From assembly GCA_023475455.1 (NCBI GenBank), contig JAMCVR010000208.1, positions 5,016-12,185 on the forward strand: a DNA stretch of 7,170 nt. The letters are read 5' to 3'. This DNA comes from Thermoplasmatota archaeon. Lineage in GTDB: Bacteria > Pseudomonadota > Gammaproteobacteria > Burkholderiales > Thiobacillaceae. The first letter of the stretch is position 1, and every line of letters starts with the position of its first letter. The notes beneath the pieces are model-generated. The model did not search any database. It was given only the letters and a program-made list of their open reading frames with translations, and was not told where the DNA came from. Shown here piece after piece: positions 1 through 6,581 of the stretch. The translations under genes were made by a program, and so were the position numbers.

Positions 1-860
1 GTGATTTCGCGCCCCAATTCCTTGTTCATCCTGACGAGGTCGGGCAGACGGAGAATGAACAGCGCGCCGGTCGCGGCCGAGTTTTCATCCTCCAGGGCAA
101 ACTGGATTTTCTTCAGGAAATGCTCGCGGTTCAACAGGCCGGTCAGCGCGTCATGCTGCGCGTCGCGCCGCAGTTGCTCCAGCCGCGCGGACTCCTCTTC
201 CAGCATGCTGCGCACCTGTCCGGACAACGCATTCATGGCCCGCACCACGCTGCGGAACTCCCGCGTGCGCGGCTCCCGGATGGTGACGAAGCGGCGTGCG
301 CCGATGGCTTCAGCCTGCCTGACCACTTGCCCCAGCGGCCGGGTGATGGAACGCAAAATCAGCGTACCGATCGCGCCGCACAGCAGCGCACTCGCCAGAA
401 ACCAGCCCAGCAGCCTGCGGCTGCCCTCCCACAGGGCCTGGTAGGCGAAGCGGTTATGGCTGAGCACCGTCAGCGTGCCGTACTGGCGCCAGCCGTCCTG
501 CACCTGGGCGATGCCGGGCTCGGTGTGCAGGGGAATCAGTTCGACAAACCAGGCGGGCACGGTGTCGGCCACCGCATCGCTGACCCGTTCCACCATCACC
601 TTGCCGGACGGCGAGGTCAGCCTGATCTGCTTGTAATGCCCGATGTCGAACTGCGCCGAAAGCAGCAATTCGATCAGCACCGGATCCTTCTCGATCTGCG
701 ACATCGACAGGGCCAGCGAATTGGCATTGTCGATGTTTTTCAGCCGCAGCTGATCTTCCAGATAGCTTTTTGCCGACCACGCGCTGACCAGAAAGCTGAT
801 CCCGAACGCGAGGGTCATGATGGCCGCTATGGCGAGCCAGAGTTGCTTGGTGAGTGACAT
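1..860 (-). CDS. lapD: LapD-like c-di-GMP receptor (3' end beyond window)
   Basis: Inner-membrane receptor that, when its cytoplasmic EAL domain binds c-di-GMP, holds the protease LapG in the periplasm so the surface adhesin stays intact. The visible 286 residues run in family order: a TM helix at about 7-27, a periplasmic LapD/MoxY N-terminal domain at about 28-150, a second TM helix at about 151-172, a HAMP segment beginning ITRPLGQVV (172-180), a coiled linker, and the opening of a GGDEF domain with HDALTGLLNREHF at 236-248. The periplasmic GW-QYG-L motif contains Trp124, matching the Trp that contacts LapG in characterised LapD proteins (family knowledge). The ATG at 860 is preceded by a purine-rich CAGGGAAA at good spacing and lies 25 bp after the lapG stop, so the two are probably cotranscribed. 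The rest of GGDEF and the whole EAL domain lie outside, so their degeneracy cannot be judged. A generic GGDEF/EAL enzyme is the alternative, less likely beside lapG. Confidence 0.9.
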   Translation of the reverse strand, partial: MSLTKQLWLAIAAIMTLAFGISFLVSAWSAKSYLEDQLRLKNIDNANSLALSMSQIEKDPVLIELLLSAQFDIGHYKQIRLTSPSGKVMVERVSDAVADTVPAWFVELIPLHTEPGIAQVQDGWRQYGTLTVLSHNRFAYQALWEGSRRLLGWFLASALLCGAIGTLILRSITRPLGQVVRQAEAIGARRFVTIREPRTREFRSVVRAMNALSGQVRSMLEEESARLEQLRRDAQHDALTGLLNREHFLKKIQFALEDENSAATGALFILRLPDLVRMNKELGREI

Positions 861-885
861 GACGTTTCCCTGAGCATGTGGTGCT

Positions 886-1569
886 TCAATCGATTCCTTC
901 TTCACGCATCCTGGTCAGCACGGCCTGCCATTTTGACAGCCTTTGCGACGGGCTGGCTACGCGAGGGGCCACGCCGCCCACCCACAGCCCTTCGGCGTTG
1001 AAGCCGAAGATCGTGGTCAGATCGGCGCGGCGGGATGCGGGTCGTATATCCGAAATCAGGTTATCCAGAACCAGAGGCTCGTCGTTTGGAGCCGGATAAT
1101 AGCTCAGGACCATATGGGCCTGAACCAGGGTGCTTTGCGGTCCGCCGATGCGGGCCTTGACGTAGGTCAGCCGCAGCTTGTCGGAAGGGATCCCCAGCAG
1201 CTTCAGCGTCACGTATTTGGCAATCGCAAAGTCCTCGCAATCCCCCTGCGCGCGTCCCAGCGTTTCGAGCGGGGTCGCCCAGTAGTCCGGCTTGCCCCAG
1301 ATGTCCGTGTCGTCGCCGAAACGAATCCTGCGGTTGAAAAAATCGTTCACCCGCCGCAGCTTGGCGGCATCGGGCTGATTGGCTGTCTGGGTCAGCAAAT
1401 CACGCCAGGCACTCACCGACGCCACCCCGGAATCGCCGTAACGCTGGCCTGCCAGCAGCAGCATGCGGTCCAGTTCGACGCCCGCAAAAGCCAGACTGGC
1501 GCCGAACAGCAGGAAAAAAATCGCTTTCCAGGGGCCAAGTTTTCCGACGAACGGTCGATAATTCAGCAT
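886..1569 (-). CDS. lapG: LapG-like periplasmic cysteine protease (BTLCP family)
   Basis: Bacterial transglutaminase-like cysteine proteinase that cleaves the N-terminal region of a LapA-type giant adhesin and releases cells from surfaces when c-di-GMP is low. The 227-residue product has an N-terminal hydrophobic signal (about 16-29, FFLLFGASLAFA) with likely cleavage near residue 29-30. The catalytic triad is visible: Cys111 in GDCEDFAIAKY, His152 in QAHMVLSYY and Asp169 in PLVLDNL. The acidic residues flanking Cys111 (Asp110, Glu112) match the calcium-binding positions of known LapG proteins. I chose the ATG at 1569 because the signal peptide starts just after it; the frame stays open to 1785, but that extension is Arg-rich and not signal-like. 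No clear Shine-Dalgarno precedes the ATG. It is the first gene of a lapG-lapD pair and is divergent from the TolC-family gene, the usual arrangement for Lap systems. Confidence 0.92.
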   Translation of the reverse strand: MLNYRPFVGKLGPWKAIFFLLFGASLAFAGVELDRMLLLAGQRYGDSGVASVSAWRDLLTQTANQPDAAKLRRVNDFFNRRIRFGDDTDIWGKPDYWATPLETLGRAQGDCEDFAIAKYVTLKLLGIPSDKLRLTYVKARIGGPQSTLVQAHMVLSYYPAPNDEPLVLDNLISDIRPASRRADLTTIFGFNAEGLWVGGVAPRVASPSQRLSKWQAVLTRMREEGID

Positions 1570-1841
1570 CGAGCAGCTAGACAGCCTGAAAATCGGGACG
1601 GGGGAATGCCCGTTGAAAACGCGCGCAGCCGCCTTTGAAATAATCCGAAACGACCTGCGTCGTCGCCGCACACCGCAAAGCTCTCGGATTGTCGGGGGAG
1701 TTCCAAGCGATTTCCTGGGTTCAAGTAAGCTGCGCAAATCAGGCACGCATCGATCGCCCTTTGCTGGTATGAATATTGCGCACAAAATATGATGTCGCTC
1801 ACCCTAACAAGATAACGGACGTGCTCCGGGAGGCTGAAGGA
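1570..1841. promoter_or_regulatory. Divergent intergenic region between lapG and the TolC-family gene
   Basis: This 272-bp stretch holds no convincing gene and must carry the start signals for both lapG (leftward) and the TolC-family gene (rightward). It is more AT-rich towards the right end. A TATGAT hexamer at 1788-1793 is a possible -10 element for the rightward gene, but no good -35 lies at 16-18 bp; TTGCTG at 1761-1766 is 21 bp away, which is too far for a standard sigma-70 promoter. No convincing leftward promoter was found. A 7-bp inverted pair, TGCGCAA at 1731 and TTGCGCA at 1776, could be a regulator site but is weak. Regulation by c-di-GMP responsive activators is known for Lap operons elsewhere; nothing here proves it. 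Confidence 0.4.
1828..1833 (+). promoter_or_regulatory. Ribosome binding site deciding the TolC-family start
   Basis: GGGAGG sits 8 bases before the ATG at 1842. It supports this start over the upstream in-frame ATG at 1776, whose extra 22 residues would precede the signal peptide. Confidence 0.65.
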
Positions 1842-3341
1842 ATGCCGGAAAGAAAAAAGGCGCTGTTTTTGTTTTTGTCGGTCATGGGCCTGTTCCCGGC
1901 ATCTGCCGGGGCCCAGCCGAGCGTCACGCTGCAGGATGCCGTCAAAAAAGCCATCGTCGGCAACCCCGAAGTGCAGGCCCGCTGGCACGCCTTTCTCTCC
2001 TCCCGGCATGAACAGGACGTGGCGCGGGGCGGCTACTTCCCGCGCGTGGACCTCACCACGAACGTGGGGCGGGAAAACCTGACGCAGCCCAGCCTGCCGT
2101 CGACACACTATACCCGACGCGGTGCCGCGCTGTCGCTGAACCAGATGATCTACGACGGGTTCGCCACCCGCGACGAGGTCGCCCGGCTGGCCTATGCCAA
2201 GCTGGTGCGCTACTACGAAGTCCTCGATGCGTCGGAATCGATCGCGCTGGAAGCCGTCCAGGCCTACCTCGACGTGTTGCGCTATCGCGAATTGTCGACG
2301 CTGGCGCAGGAAAACTTTGCCCAGCACGACCAGATCTTCAGGCAGATTCAGGAGCGCGTCCAGGCCGGCGTGGGACGGCGGGTCGACCTCGAGCAGGCGG
2401 GCGGCCGCCTGGCCCTGGCGCAGTCGAACATGCTCACCGAGGCCAGCAACCTGCACGATGTCAGCGCGCGCTACCTGCGCATTGTGGGCGAACTCCCGCC
2501 GGGCGAGATGATCGCGCCCGAACTGCTCAAACAGGGCATTCCGCCCAGCGTCGAGGAAGCCCTGAAGCTGGCCTACCAGGGCAATCCGGCCTTCAACGCG
2601 GCGATCGAGAATGTGCGCGCCGCGCAGGCCGAAGCGCGCGGCCGCCAGGCCAACTTCCAGCCGCGCATCGACCTGCGCGCCAGCCAGGGCGTCGCCTTCA
2701 ACAACAATGGCGTGGCAGGGCGGCGCGGCGATCAGGTGGTCGAACTCGTGCTGAACTACAACCTGTTCAAGGGCGGCTCCGATCGCGCCCTGGTGAACCA
2801 GTATGCCGAGCGGCTGGCGCAATCGAAGGAACTGCGCGACAAGGCCTGCCGCGATCTCCGCCAGACGCTGGCCATCGCTTTCAACAACATCCACAACCTG
2901 TCGCGCCAGCTGGGCTTTCTGGACCAGCACCAGCTGGCCATCGAAAAGGCCCGCGAAGCCTATCGCAAGCAGTACGACATCGGCCAGCGCACCCTGCTTG
3001 ACCTGCTGGATACCGAAAACGAATACTTCCAGGCGCGTCGCGCCTACGTGAACGCCACCTTCCAACATGCCATCGCCCATGCGCGCACCCTGGCTGGCAT
3101 GGGCAATCTGCTGGCCTCGCTGCAGGTGGGGCGCGACGGGCTGCCCACCGCGCAGGAACTCGGCCAGGACCGGCAGGAGGTCGACCCCGCCAGCCAGTGC
3201 CCGGCGGTCGCGCCGCTGGCGGCGGCAGCCGGCGGCGCGGAACTGGCCCCGCGCACGATCGAGGCACCCCCGGCCCAATTGTCCGAACCGTCTCCGCTGC
3301 CGGCGGCCCCGCCTCCCGAGAAACCGCCCGGCAGGCGCTGA
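1842..3341 (+). CDS. TolC-family outer-membrane channel, type I secretion (LapE-like)
   Basis: Trimeric outer-membrane beta-barrel and periplasmic alpha-tunnel protein that docks on an ABC exporter and adaptor to secrete proteins in one step. The 499-residue product starts with a signal peptide (Lys-rich n-region at 4-6, hydrophobic core about 7-20, likely cleavage after SAGA near residue 24). It shows the two internal TolC repeats, each opening with a D/E-A-hydrophobic-NP pattern: SVTLQDAVKKAIVGNPEVQA (27-46) and PPSVEEALKLAYQGNPAFNA further on. GQRTLLDLLDTENEYFQARR is the conserved second-repeat helix motif. After about residue 445 comes a Pro/Ala-rich tail ending PPPEKPPGRR, unlike a normal TolC end. 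Being divergent from lapG-lapD, it most likely exports the adhesin those genes control (LapE role, inferred). The tail probably led into the NTF2-like domain immediately downstream, from which it is now separated by a frame change. A role in general efflux is possible but less likely here. Confidence 0.9.
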   Translation: MPERKKALFLFLSVMGLFPASAGAQPSVTLQDAVKKAIVGNPEVQARWHAFLSSRHEQDVARGGYFPRVDLTTNVGRENLTQPSLPSTHYTRRGAALSLNQMIYDGFATRDEVARLAYAKLVRYYEVLDASESIALEAVQAYLDVLRYRELSTLAQENFAQHDQIFRQIQERVQAGVGRRVDLEQAGGRLALAQSNMLTEASNLHDVSARYLRIVGELPPGEMIAPELLKQGIPPSVEEALKLAYQGNPAFNAAIENVRAAQAEARGRQANFQPRIDLRASQGVAFNNNGVAGRRGDQVVELVLNYNLFKGGSDRALVNQYAERLAQSKELRDKACRDLRQTLAIAFNNIHNLSRQLGFLDQHQLAIEKAREAYRKQYDIGQRTLLDLLDTENEYFQARRAYVNATFQHAIAHARTLAGMGNLLASLQVGRDGLPTAQELGQDRQEVDPASQCPAVAPLAAAAGGAELAPRTIEAPPAQLSEPSPLPAAPPPEKPPGRR

Positions 3342-3681
3342 CCGGATCGGCGGCGGCCTGGTCGGCGAAGGATTTTCCGCGTTATCGGGCCTGCTATGCC
3401 AAAAGTTTCACGCCCGAGAACGGCCGCACGCTGGAACAATGGGCCGGCGATCGTGCCGTTCGCTTCGCCCGGCCCGGCGACGTCACCATCGGCATCAATG
3501 ACCTGAAGGTGGAGCCACCCTCCCCGACAAGGTCGTGACCGAATTCCTGCTGGCCCACACCTCGCCGAGCTACAGCGACGTGACGGCCAAGCGCATCGAA
3601 TGGGTCCGCGAGGACAGCCGCTGGAAAATCCAGCGCGAACAGCCCGCGGGCCCGCCGAAGGTGTCGCTCCCGCAACGGTGA
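3320..3681 (+). pseudogene. NTF2/SnoaL-like (Cds6-type) domain, out-of-frame remnant of a TolC C-terminal extension
   Basis: Translation in two frames gives one recognisable domain. From about 3317 the second frame reads RETARQALTGSAAAWSAKDF and continues through YAKSFTPENGRTLEQW to GINDLKVE near 3514. The first frame then continues from about 3514 as [40 protein letters not shown], and ends at the TGA at 3679-3681. The order (AAWSAKD, YA-F-P, I-DL-VE, then a strand ending in GRWKI-like DSRWKIQRE) fits NTF2-like domains found at the ends of L,D-transpeptidase (Cds6) and TPR proteins. Two shifts, each equal to one missing base, are needed to join it to the TolC frame: one between about 3280 and 3338, and one near 3512-3516. 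There is no credible independent start or Shine-Dalgarno. I infer a former or real TolC-NTF2 fusion of about 610 residues, broken by mutation or by sequencing error. Domain identity is moderately secure; the fusion is inferred. Confidence 0.6.
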
Positions 3682-3776
3682 AAACCAGTTCGAGGAAACG
3701 ACGCGCGAGGAAACCCCGGAACTGCGTCTGCAATCAGCGGCAACGCCCGCTCCGCGGCAAGCCGTACGAAATGGCT

Positions 3777-3782
3777 TAGAAT
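3777..3782 (+). promoter_or_regulatory. Possible -10 element for prfC
   Basis: TAGAAT matches the sigma-70 -10 consensus at 5 of 6 bases and lies 29 bases before the prfC ATG, which would give a short leader. The -35 region 17 bp upstream is poor, and the surrounding 3682-3811 stretch is otherwise featureless. No Shine-Dalgarno is evident before the ATG at 3812. Confidence 0.35.
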
Positions 3783-3811
3783 TGCGGGTTGCCTCATATC
3801 AGCCCGCCCCC

Positions 3812-4810
3812 ATGGAACCCATCCCGACCGCGCCGGCCCGGACCGGCGATCCGGCTTTGGTTCGCGACGTCAAAAAGCGCCGCACCTTCGCCATCATCTC
3901 GCACCCCGACGCCGGCAAGACCACGCTGACCGAAAAGCTGCTGCTGTTCGGCGGCGCCATCCAGATGGCCGGCACGGTCAAGGCGCGGAAAAGTGGAAGA
4001 TATGCCACCTCCGACTGGATGGAAGTCGAGCGCGAGCGCGGCATTTCGGTGGCGAGCTCGGTGATGCAGTTCAGCCACGGCGACTGCGTGTTCAACCTGC
4101 TCGACACCCCCGGCCACAAGGACTTCTCGGAAGACACCTACCGCGTGCTGACCGCGGTCGACGCCGCCATCATGGTGGTCGACGCCGCCAAGGGCGTGGA
4201 AGAGCAGACCATCAAGCTCCTGGAAGTGTGCCGCCTGCGCGACACGCCCATCATCACCTTCATCAACAAGATGGACCGCGAGGTGCGCGAGCCGCTGGAG
4301 CTCTTGGACGAGATCGAATCGATCCTGAAAATCCACTGCGCCCCGGTGACCTGGCCGATCGGCATGGGCAAGCGCTTCCAGGGCGTCTACCACCTCATCA
4401 ACGACGAGATCCTGCGCTTCAAGGCGGGCGAGGAAAACGCCGACCAGCAGTTCGAGTCGCTGCAAGGACTGGGTCGACGCCGCCATCATGGTGATCGACG
4501 CCGCCAAGGGCGTGGAAGAGCAGACCATCAAGCTCCTGGAAGTGTGCCGCCTGCGCGACACGCCCATCATCACCTTCATCAACAAGATGGACCGCGAGGT
4601 GCGCGAGCCGCTGGAGCTCTTGGACGAGATCGAATCGATCCTGAAAATCCACTGCGCCCCGGTGACCTGGCCGATCGGCATGGGCAAGCGCTTCCAGGGC
4701 GTCTACCACCTCATCAACGACGAGATCCTGCGCTTCAAGGCGGGCGAGGAAAACGCCGACCAGCAGTTCGAGTCGCTGCAAGGACTGGGTCGACGCCGCC
4801 ATCATGGTGA
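3812..4810 (+). CDS. prfC: RF3 5' piece: G domain plus frameshifted tail
   Basis: The reading frame actually open from the RF3 start encodes 332 residues. Residues 1-220 are genuine RF3 and include every nucleotide-binding motif up to NKMD and the [10 protein letters not shown] segment. The last 112 or so residues are an out-of-frame reading of repeat units 2 and 3, rich in Arg, His and Pro, and are not a real domain. If translated, the product would be a G domain without the ribosome-contacting domains II and III. Confidence 0.6.
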   Translation: MEPIPTAPARTGDPALVRDVKKRRTFAIISHPDAGKTTLTEKLLLFGGAIQMAGTVKARKSGRYATSDWMEVERERGISVASSVMQFSHGDCVFNLLDTPGHKDFSEDTYRVLTAVDAAIMVVDAAKGVEEQTIKLLEVCRLRDTPIITFINKMDREVREPLELLDEIESILKIHCAPVTWPIGMGKRFQGVYHLINDEILRFKAGEENADQQFESLQGLGRRRHHGDRRRQGRGRADHQAPGSVPPARHAHHHLHQQDGPRGARAAGALGRDRIDPENPLRPGDLADRHGQALPGRLPPHQRRDPALQGGRGKRRPAVRVAARTGSTPPSW

Positions 4811-5104
4811 TCGACGCCGCCAAGGGCGTGGAAGAGCAGACCATCAAGCTCCTGGAAGTGTGCCGCCTGCGCGACACGCCCATCATCACCTTCATCAACA
4901 AGATGGACCGCGAGGTGCGCGAGCCGCTGGAGCTCTTGGACGAGATCGAATCGATCCTGAAAATCCACTGCGCCCCGGTGACCTGGCCGATCGGCATGGG
5001 CAAGCGCTTCCAGGGCGTCTACCACCTCATCAACGACGAGATCCTGCGCTTCAAGGCGGGCGAGGAAAACGCCGACCAGCAGTTCGAGTCGCTGCAAGGA
5101 CTGG
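4157..5104 (+). repeat. 316-bp direct tandem repeat, three copies, inside prfC
   Basis: Units lie at 4157-4472, 4473-4788 and 4789-5104, each starting GTCGACGCCGCCATCATGGT and ending GCTGCAAGGACTGG. By eye the copies are identical except for one base: G at 4178 in unit 1 versus A at 4494 and 4810 in units 2 and 3, changing a Val codon (GTC) to Ile (ATC). The two inner junctions are identical. The outer flanks resemble each other: 4156-4168 and 5103-5115 match at 11 of 13 bases, so slippage or unequal exchange at short similarity is possible, as is misassembly. There are no unique spacers, no terminal inverted repeats and no transposase. Confidence 0.95.
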
Positions 5105-6075
5105 GCGATGCCGCCCTGAAGGAACGCTTCCCGCTCGAAGCCGACACCCTGCTGTCCGAAATCGAACTGGTGCGCGGCGCCGGCGCCAGCTTTGATCTGG
5201 ACAGCTTCCTCAAGGGCAGGCAGACGCCGGTCTTCTTCGGCTCCGGTATCAACAACTTCGGCGTGCGCGAAGTGCTGCGCGCGCTGGCCGACTGGGCGCC
5301 GCCGCCGCAGCCGCGCGAGGCGGTCGAGCGCGTGGTCGACCCCACCGAGCCGAAGTTCACCGGCTTCGTGTTCAAGATCCAGGCCAACATGGACCCGCAG
5401 CACCGCGACCGCATCGCCTTCTTCCGCGTCTGCTCCGGGCGCTACAGCCCCAACATGAAAGTGCGCCACCGCCGCACCGGCAAAGACATGAAAATCGCCA
5501 ACGCGGTCGTCTTCATGGCCAACGAGCGCACCCGCATGGAAGACGCGGTGGCGGGCGACATCATCGGCATCCACAACCACGGCCAACTGCACATCGGCGA
5601 CACGCTCACCGAAGGCGAGGCGCTGCAATACAAGGGCATCCCCTACTTCGCCCCCGAACTGTTCAGCCGCCCGCGCCTGCGCGACCCGCTGCGCGCCAAG
5701 CAGTTGAACAAGGGCCTGCTGGAACTGGGCGAGGAAGGCGCGGTGCAGGTGTTCGAACCCTTCGCCGACAACACCCTCCTAATCGGCGCCGTCGGCCCGC
5801 TGCAGTTCGAGATCGTCGCCCATCGGCTCAAGACCGAATACGGCGTCGACGCCAGCTTCGAAAACGCCGGCATCCACACCGCGCGCTGGGTCACCTGCCC
5901 CGACGCCCAGCACCTCGCCGAATTCACCAAGGCCAACTCACTGAAACTGGCGAAGGACGTCGACGGCAACCTGGTGTATCTGGCGGACACCCGCGTCAAT
6001 CTGCAACTCATGCAGGAACGCTGGCCCAAGGTCGCGTTCCACGACACGCGGGAGCATGGGCAGGTGATGGGTTAG
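4804..6075 (+). CDS. prfC: RF3 3' piece: end of G domain plus domains II-III
   Basis: This 423-residue frame begins at an ATG that corresponds to Met121 of the reconstructed RF3 and runs to the native TAG stop at 6073-6075. It retains NKMD and domains II and III but lacks the P-loop, switch I and DTPGH, so it cannot be a working GTPase alone. The stop of the upstream piece overlaps this ATG (ATGGTGA, 4804-4810), so translational reinitiation is formally possible. No Shine-Dalgarno is seen because the ATG is simply an internal codon of the parent gene. Confidence 0.65.
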   Translation: MVIDAAKGVEEQTIKLLEVCRLRDTPIITFINKMDREVREPLELLDEIESILKIHCAPVTWPIGMGKRFQGVYHLINDEILRFKAGEENADQQFESLQGLGDAALKERFPLEADTLLSEIELVRGAGASFDLDSFLKGRQTPVFFGSGINNFGVREVLRALADWAPPPQPREAVERVVDPTEPKFTGFVFKIQANMDPQHRDRIAFFRVCSGRYSPNMKVRHRRTGKDMKIANAVVFMANERTRMEDAVAGDIIGIHNHGQLHIGDTLTEGEALQYKGIPYFAPELFSRPRLRDPLRAKQLNKGLLELGEEGAVQVFEPFADNTLLIGAVGPLQFEIVAHRLKTEYGVDASFENAGIHTARWVTCPDAQHLAEFTKANSLKLAKDVDGNLVYLADTRVNLQLMQERWPKVAFHDTREHGQVMG

Positions 6076-6131
6076 GTCCGCAGCCAGACCGCCACGGACG
6101 ACTTGACGGAGAATAGTTCGTGGGTAAGTAT

Positions 6132-6159
6132 CCCCCGGCAGAGCCGGGGGCTTTAGTTT
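6132..6159 (+). terminator. Probable intrinsic terminator after prfC
   Basis: A perfect 8-bp stem, CCCCCGGC (6132-6139) with GCCGGGGG (6143-6150) around an AGA loop, is followed by CTTTAGTTT. The T-tract is interrupted, so termination may be incomplete. It lies 57 bp after the prfC stop codon. It is also the first hairpin of the larger cluster, so its main role could differ. Confidence 0.55.
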
Positions 6160-6231
6160 GTGAGCCGCTCAAAGCGGCTATACGGGGTCGCTAACGCGGC
6201 CCCGATTCCATTGGGCCACCTGACGGTGGCC
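6132..6231. other. Cluster of four GC-rich hairpins, possible structured RNA or mobile-element remnant
   Basis: Four stems follow one another in 100 bp. (1) 6132-6150, 8 bp, AGA loop. (2) 6163-6179, AGCCGCT/AGCGGCT, 7 bp, CAA loop. (3) 6183-6204, 9 bp including one G-U pair, TAAC loop. (4) 6214-6231, GGCCACC/GGTGGCC, 7 bp, TGAC loop. Spacing between stems is short (about 3-13 bases). This is more structure than one terminator needs and suggests a folded RNA, a REP-like palindromic element or the non-coding end of a transposon-related unit. I do not recognise the family, and no transposase or nuclease gene adjoins it. The strand is undetermined because perfect stems fold on both. Confidence 0.5.
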
Positions 6232-6252
6232 AGTTATTCGATGAGCCCATGA

Positions 6253-6287
6253 GAAAATTAAAGCGTCAGCATCGGATCACTGATGCT
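6253..6287 (-). terminator. Possible terminator for the toxin-antitoxin operon
   Basis: Leftward transcripts can form a 6-bp stem, AGCATC (6282-6287) with GATGCT (6268-6273), around an 8-base loop containing the antitoxin stop codon. A few bases further the transcript reads TTTAATTTTCT (6253-6263). The stem is short and only half GC, so this is tentative. Confidence 0.35.
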
Positions 6288-6543
6288 CAACCCTCTCGTG
6301 CAACCATATCTTGATCAGCGACTGATACGGCACGTCACGCGCATTGGCCGCGGCCTTGATGGCGTCGAGCAGGTGTTTGGGCAGCCGCAGCGAAATCGTG
6401 TTGGTCGTGGGTTTCAGGTTGGGCAGGACGACGCGCCGGGCTCTTGACCAGTCGACATAATCGGCACTGTCGTGGGTTTCCCAGAATGTGCGCTCTTCGG
6501 CCTCCGAGGCAAAGGCCGGAACGGATTTAAGGCGCTTGCTCAT
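6277..6543 (-). CDS. CopG-type ribbon-helix-helix antitoxin (CopG_antitoxin family)
   Basis: This 88-residue protein has the two-part layout of the CopG_antitoxin (PF12441-like) family. An N-terminal segment, FWETHDSADYVDWSRARRVV (20-39), presumably binds a toxin. A ribbon-helix-helix follows: strand TISLRLP (49-55), helix LLDAIKAAANARD (58-70) and second helix YQSLIKIWLHERV (73-85), which would dimerise and bind operator DNA. I chose the ATG at 6543 because GGAAGGAG lies about 10 bases before it; the ORF is open to 6576, but an earlier start would overlap the space after higA without a ribosome site. It follows higA by 38 bp on the same strand, so it is probably the third gene of the operon. 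Proteins of this family usually pair with BrnT-like or other RelE-fold toxins, but none adjoins it here. It may be an orphan antitoxin or an extra regulator of the higBA operon. Confidence 0.85.
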   Translation of the reverse strand: MSKRLKSVPAFASEAEERTFWETHDSADYVDWSRARRVVLPNLKPTTNTISLRLPKHLLDAIKAAANARDVPYQSLIKIWLHERVEHQ

Positions 6544-6581
6544 AGATGCTTCGCTCCTTCCGGTACGGTTACGCATATTCC

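Larger units (their letters stand above)
3812..6075 (+). pseudogene. prfC: Peptide chain release factor 3, disrupted by an internal triplication
   Basis: RF3 is the cytosolic translational GTPase that removes RF1/RF2 from the ribosome after termination. All GTPase motifs are visible: P-loop SHPDAGKTT (30-38), switch I RGIS (76-79), DTPGH (98-102) and NKMD (152-155). Domain II/III signatures follow, such as [14 protein letters not shown] and [16 protein letters not shown] 316-bp block occurs three times in tandem (4157-5104). Since 316 is not a multiple of three, reading from the ATG goes wrong at residue 221 and stops at 4810, while the C-terminal part is open only in another frame from 4804 on. 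Deleting two units (632 bp) restores one frame of 543 residues, close to the 529 of E. coli RF3. As written, the gene cannot make full-length RF3. RF3 is dispensable in E. coli, so a true knockout is viable; an assembly error is equally plausible. The upstream in-frame TTG at 3782 is an unlikely alternative start. Confidence 0.85.
6076..6276. other. Non-coding interval between prfC and the toxin-antitoxin genes
   Basis: No credible gene was found in these 201 bp. The interval separates convergent genes (prfC rightward, the CopG-type antitoxin leftward) and is dominated by four hairpins at 6132-6231, followed by an AT-rich stretch (GAGAAAATTAAAG, 6251-6263). The first 50 bases after the prfC stop show nothing recognisable. 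Confidence 0.6.

Noticed and set aside
454..780. A 108-codon minus-strand frame inside lapD
   Set aside because: It is another frame of the same strand as lapD, whose own frame encodes TM helices, HAMP and the GGDEF start.
943..1638. A 231-codon plus-strand open frame over lapG
   Set aside because: LapG on the minus strand has signal peptide and catalytic triad; the opposite frame is composition-driven.
1731..1782. 7-bp inverted pair TGCGCAA / TTGCGCA as a defined operator
   Set aside because: Two 7-bp arms 38 bp apart can arise by chance, and no known regulator site is matched.
1563..3278. A 571-codon open frame on the minus strand opposite the TolC-family gene
   Set aside because: It lies antisense to a clear TolC protein, has no recognisable domain or ribosome site, and is a product of high GC with biased codon positions.
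3197..3538. Independent small gene starting with ATG at 3197
   Set aside because: The first 40 or so residues are an out-of-frame reading of the TolC tail with no ribosome site; only the later NTF2-like part is meaningful.
4157..5104. CRISPR array or minisatellite
   Set aside because: The units are 316 bp of ordinary RF3 coding sequence with no unique spacers.
4488..5195. A 235-codon plus-strand frame beginning in repeat unit 2
   Set aside because: It reads unit 2 in the RF3 frame, then leaves it at the unit 2/3 junction and ends out of frame; it is a by-product of the repeat.
4735..5628. Long minus-strand open frames across prfC and its repeats
   Set aside because: They repeat with the 316-bp units and carry no domain; they are antisense shadows of RF3.
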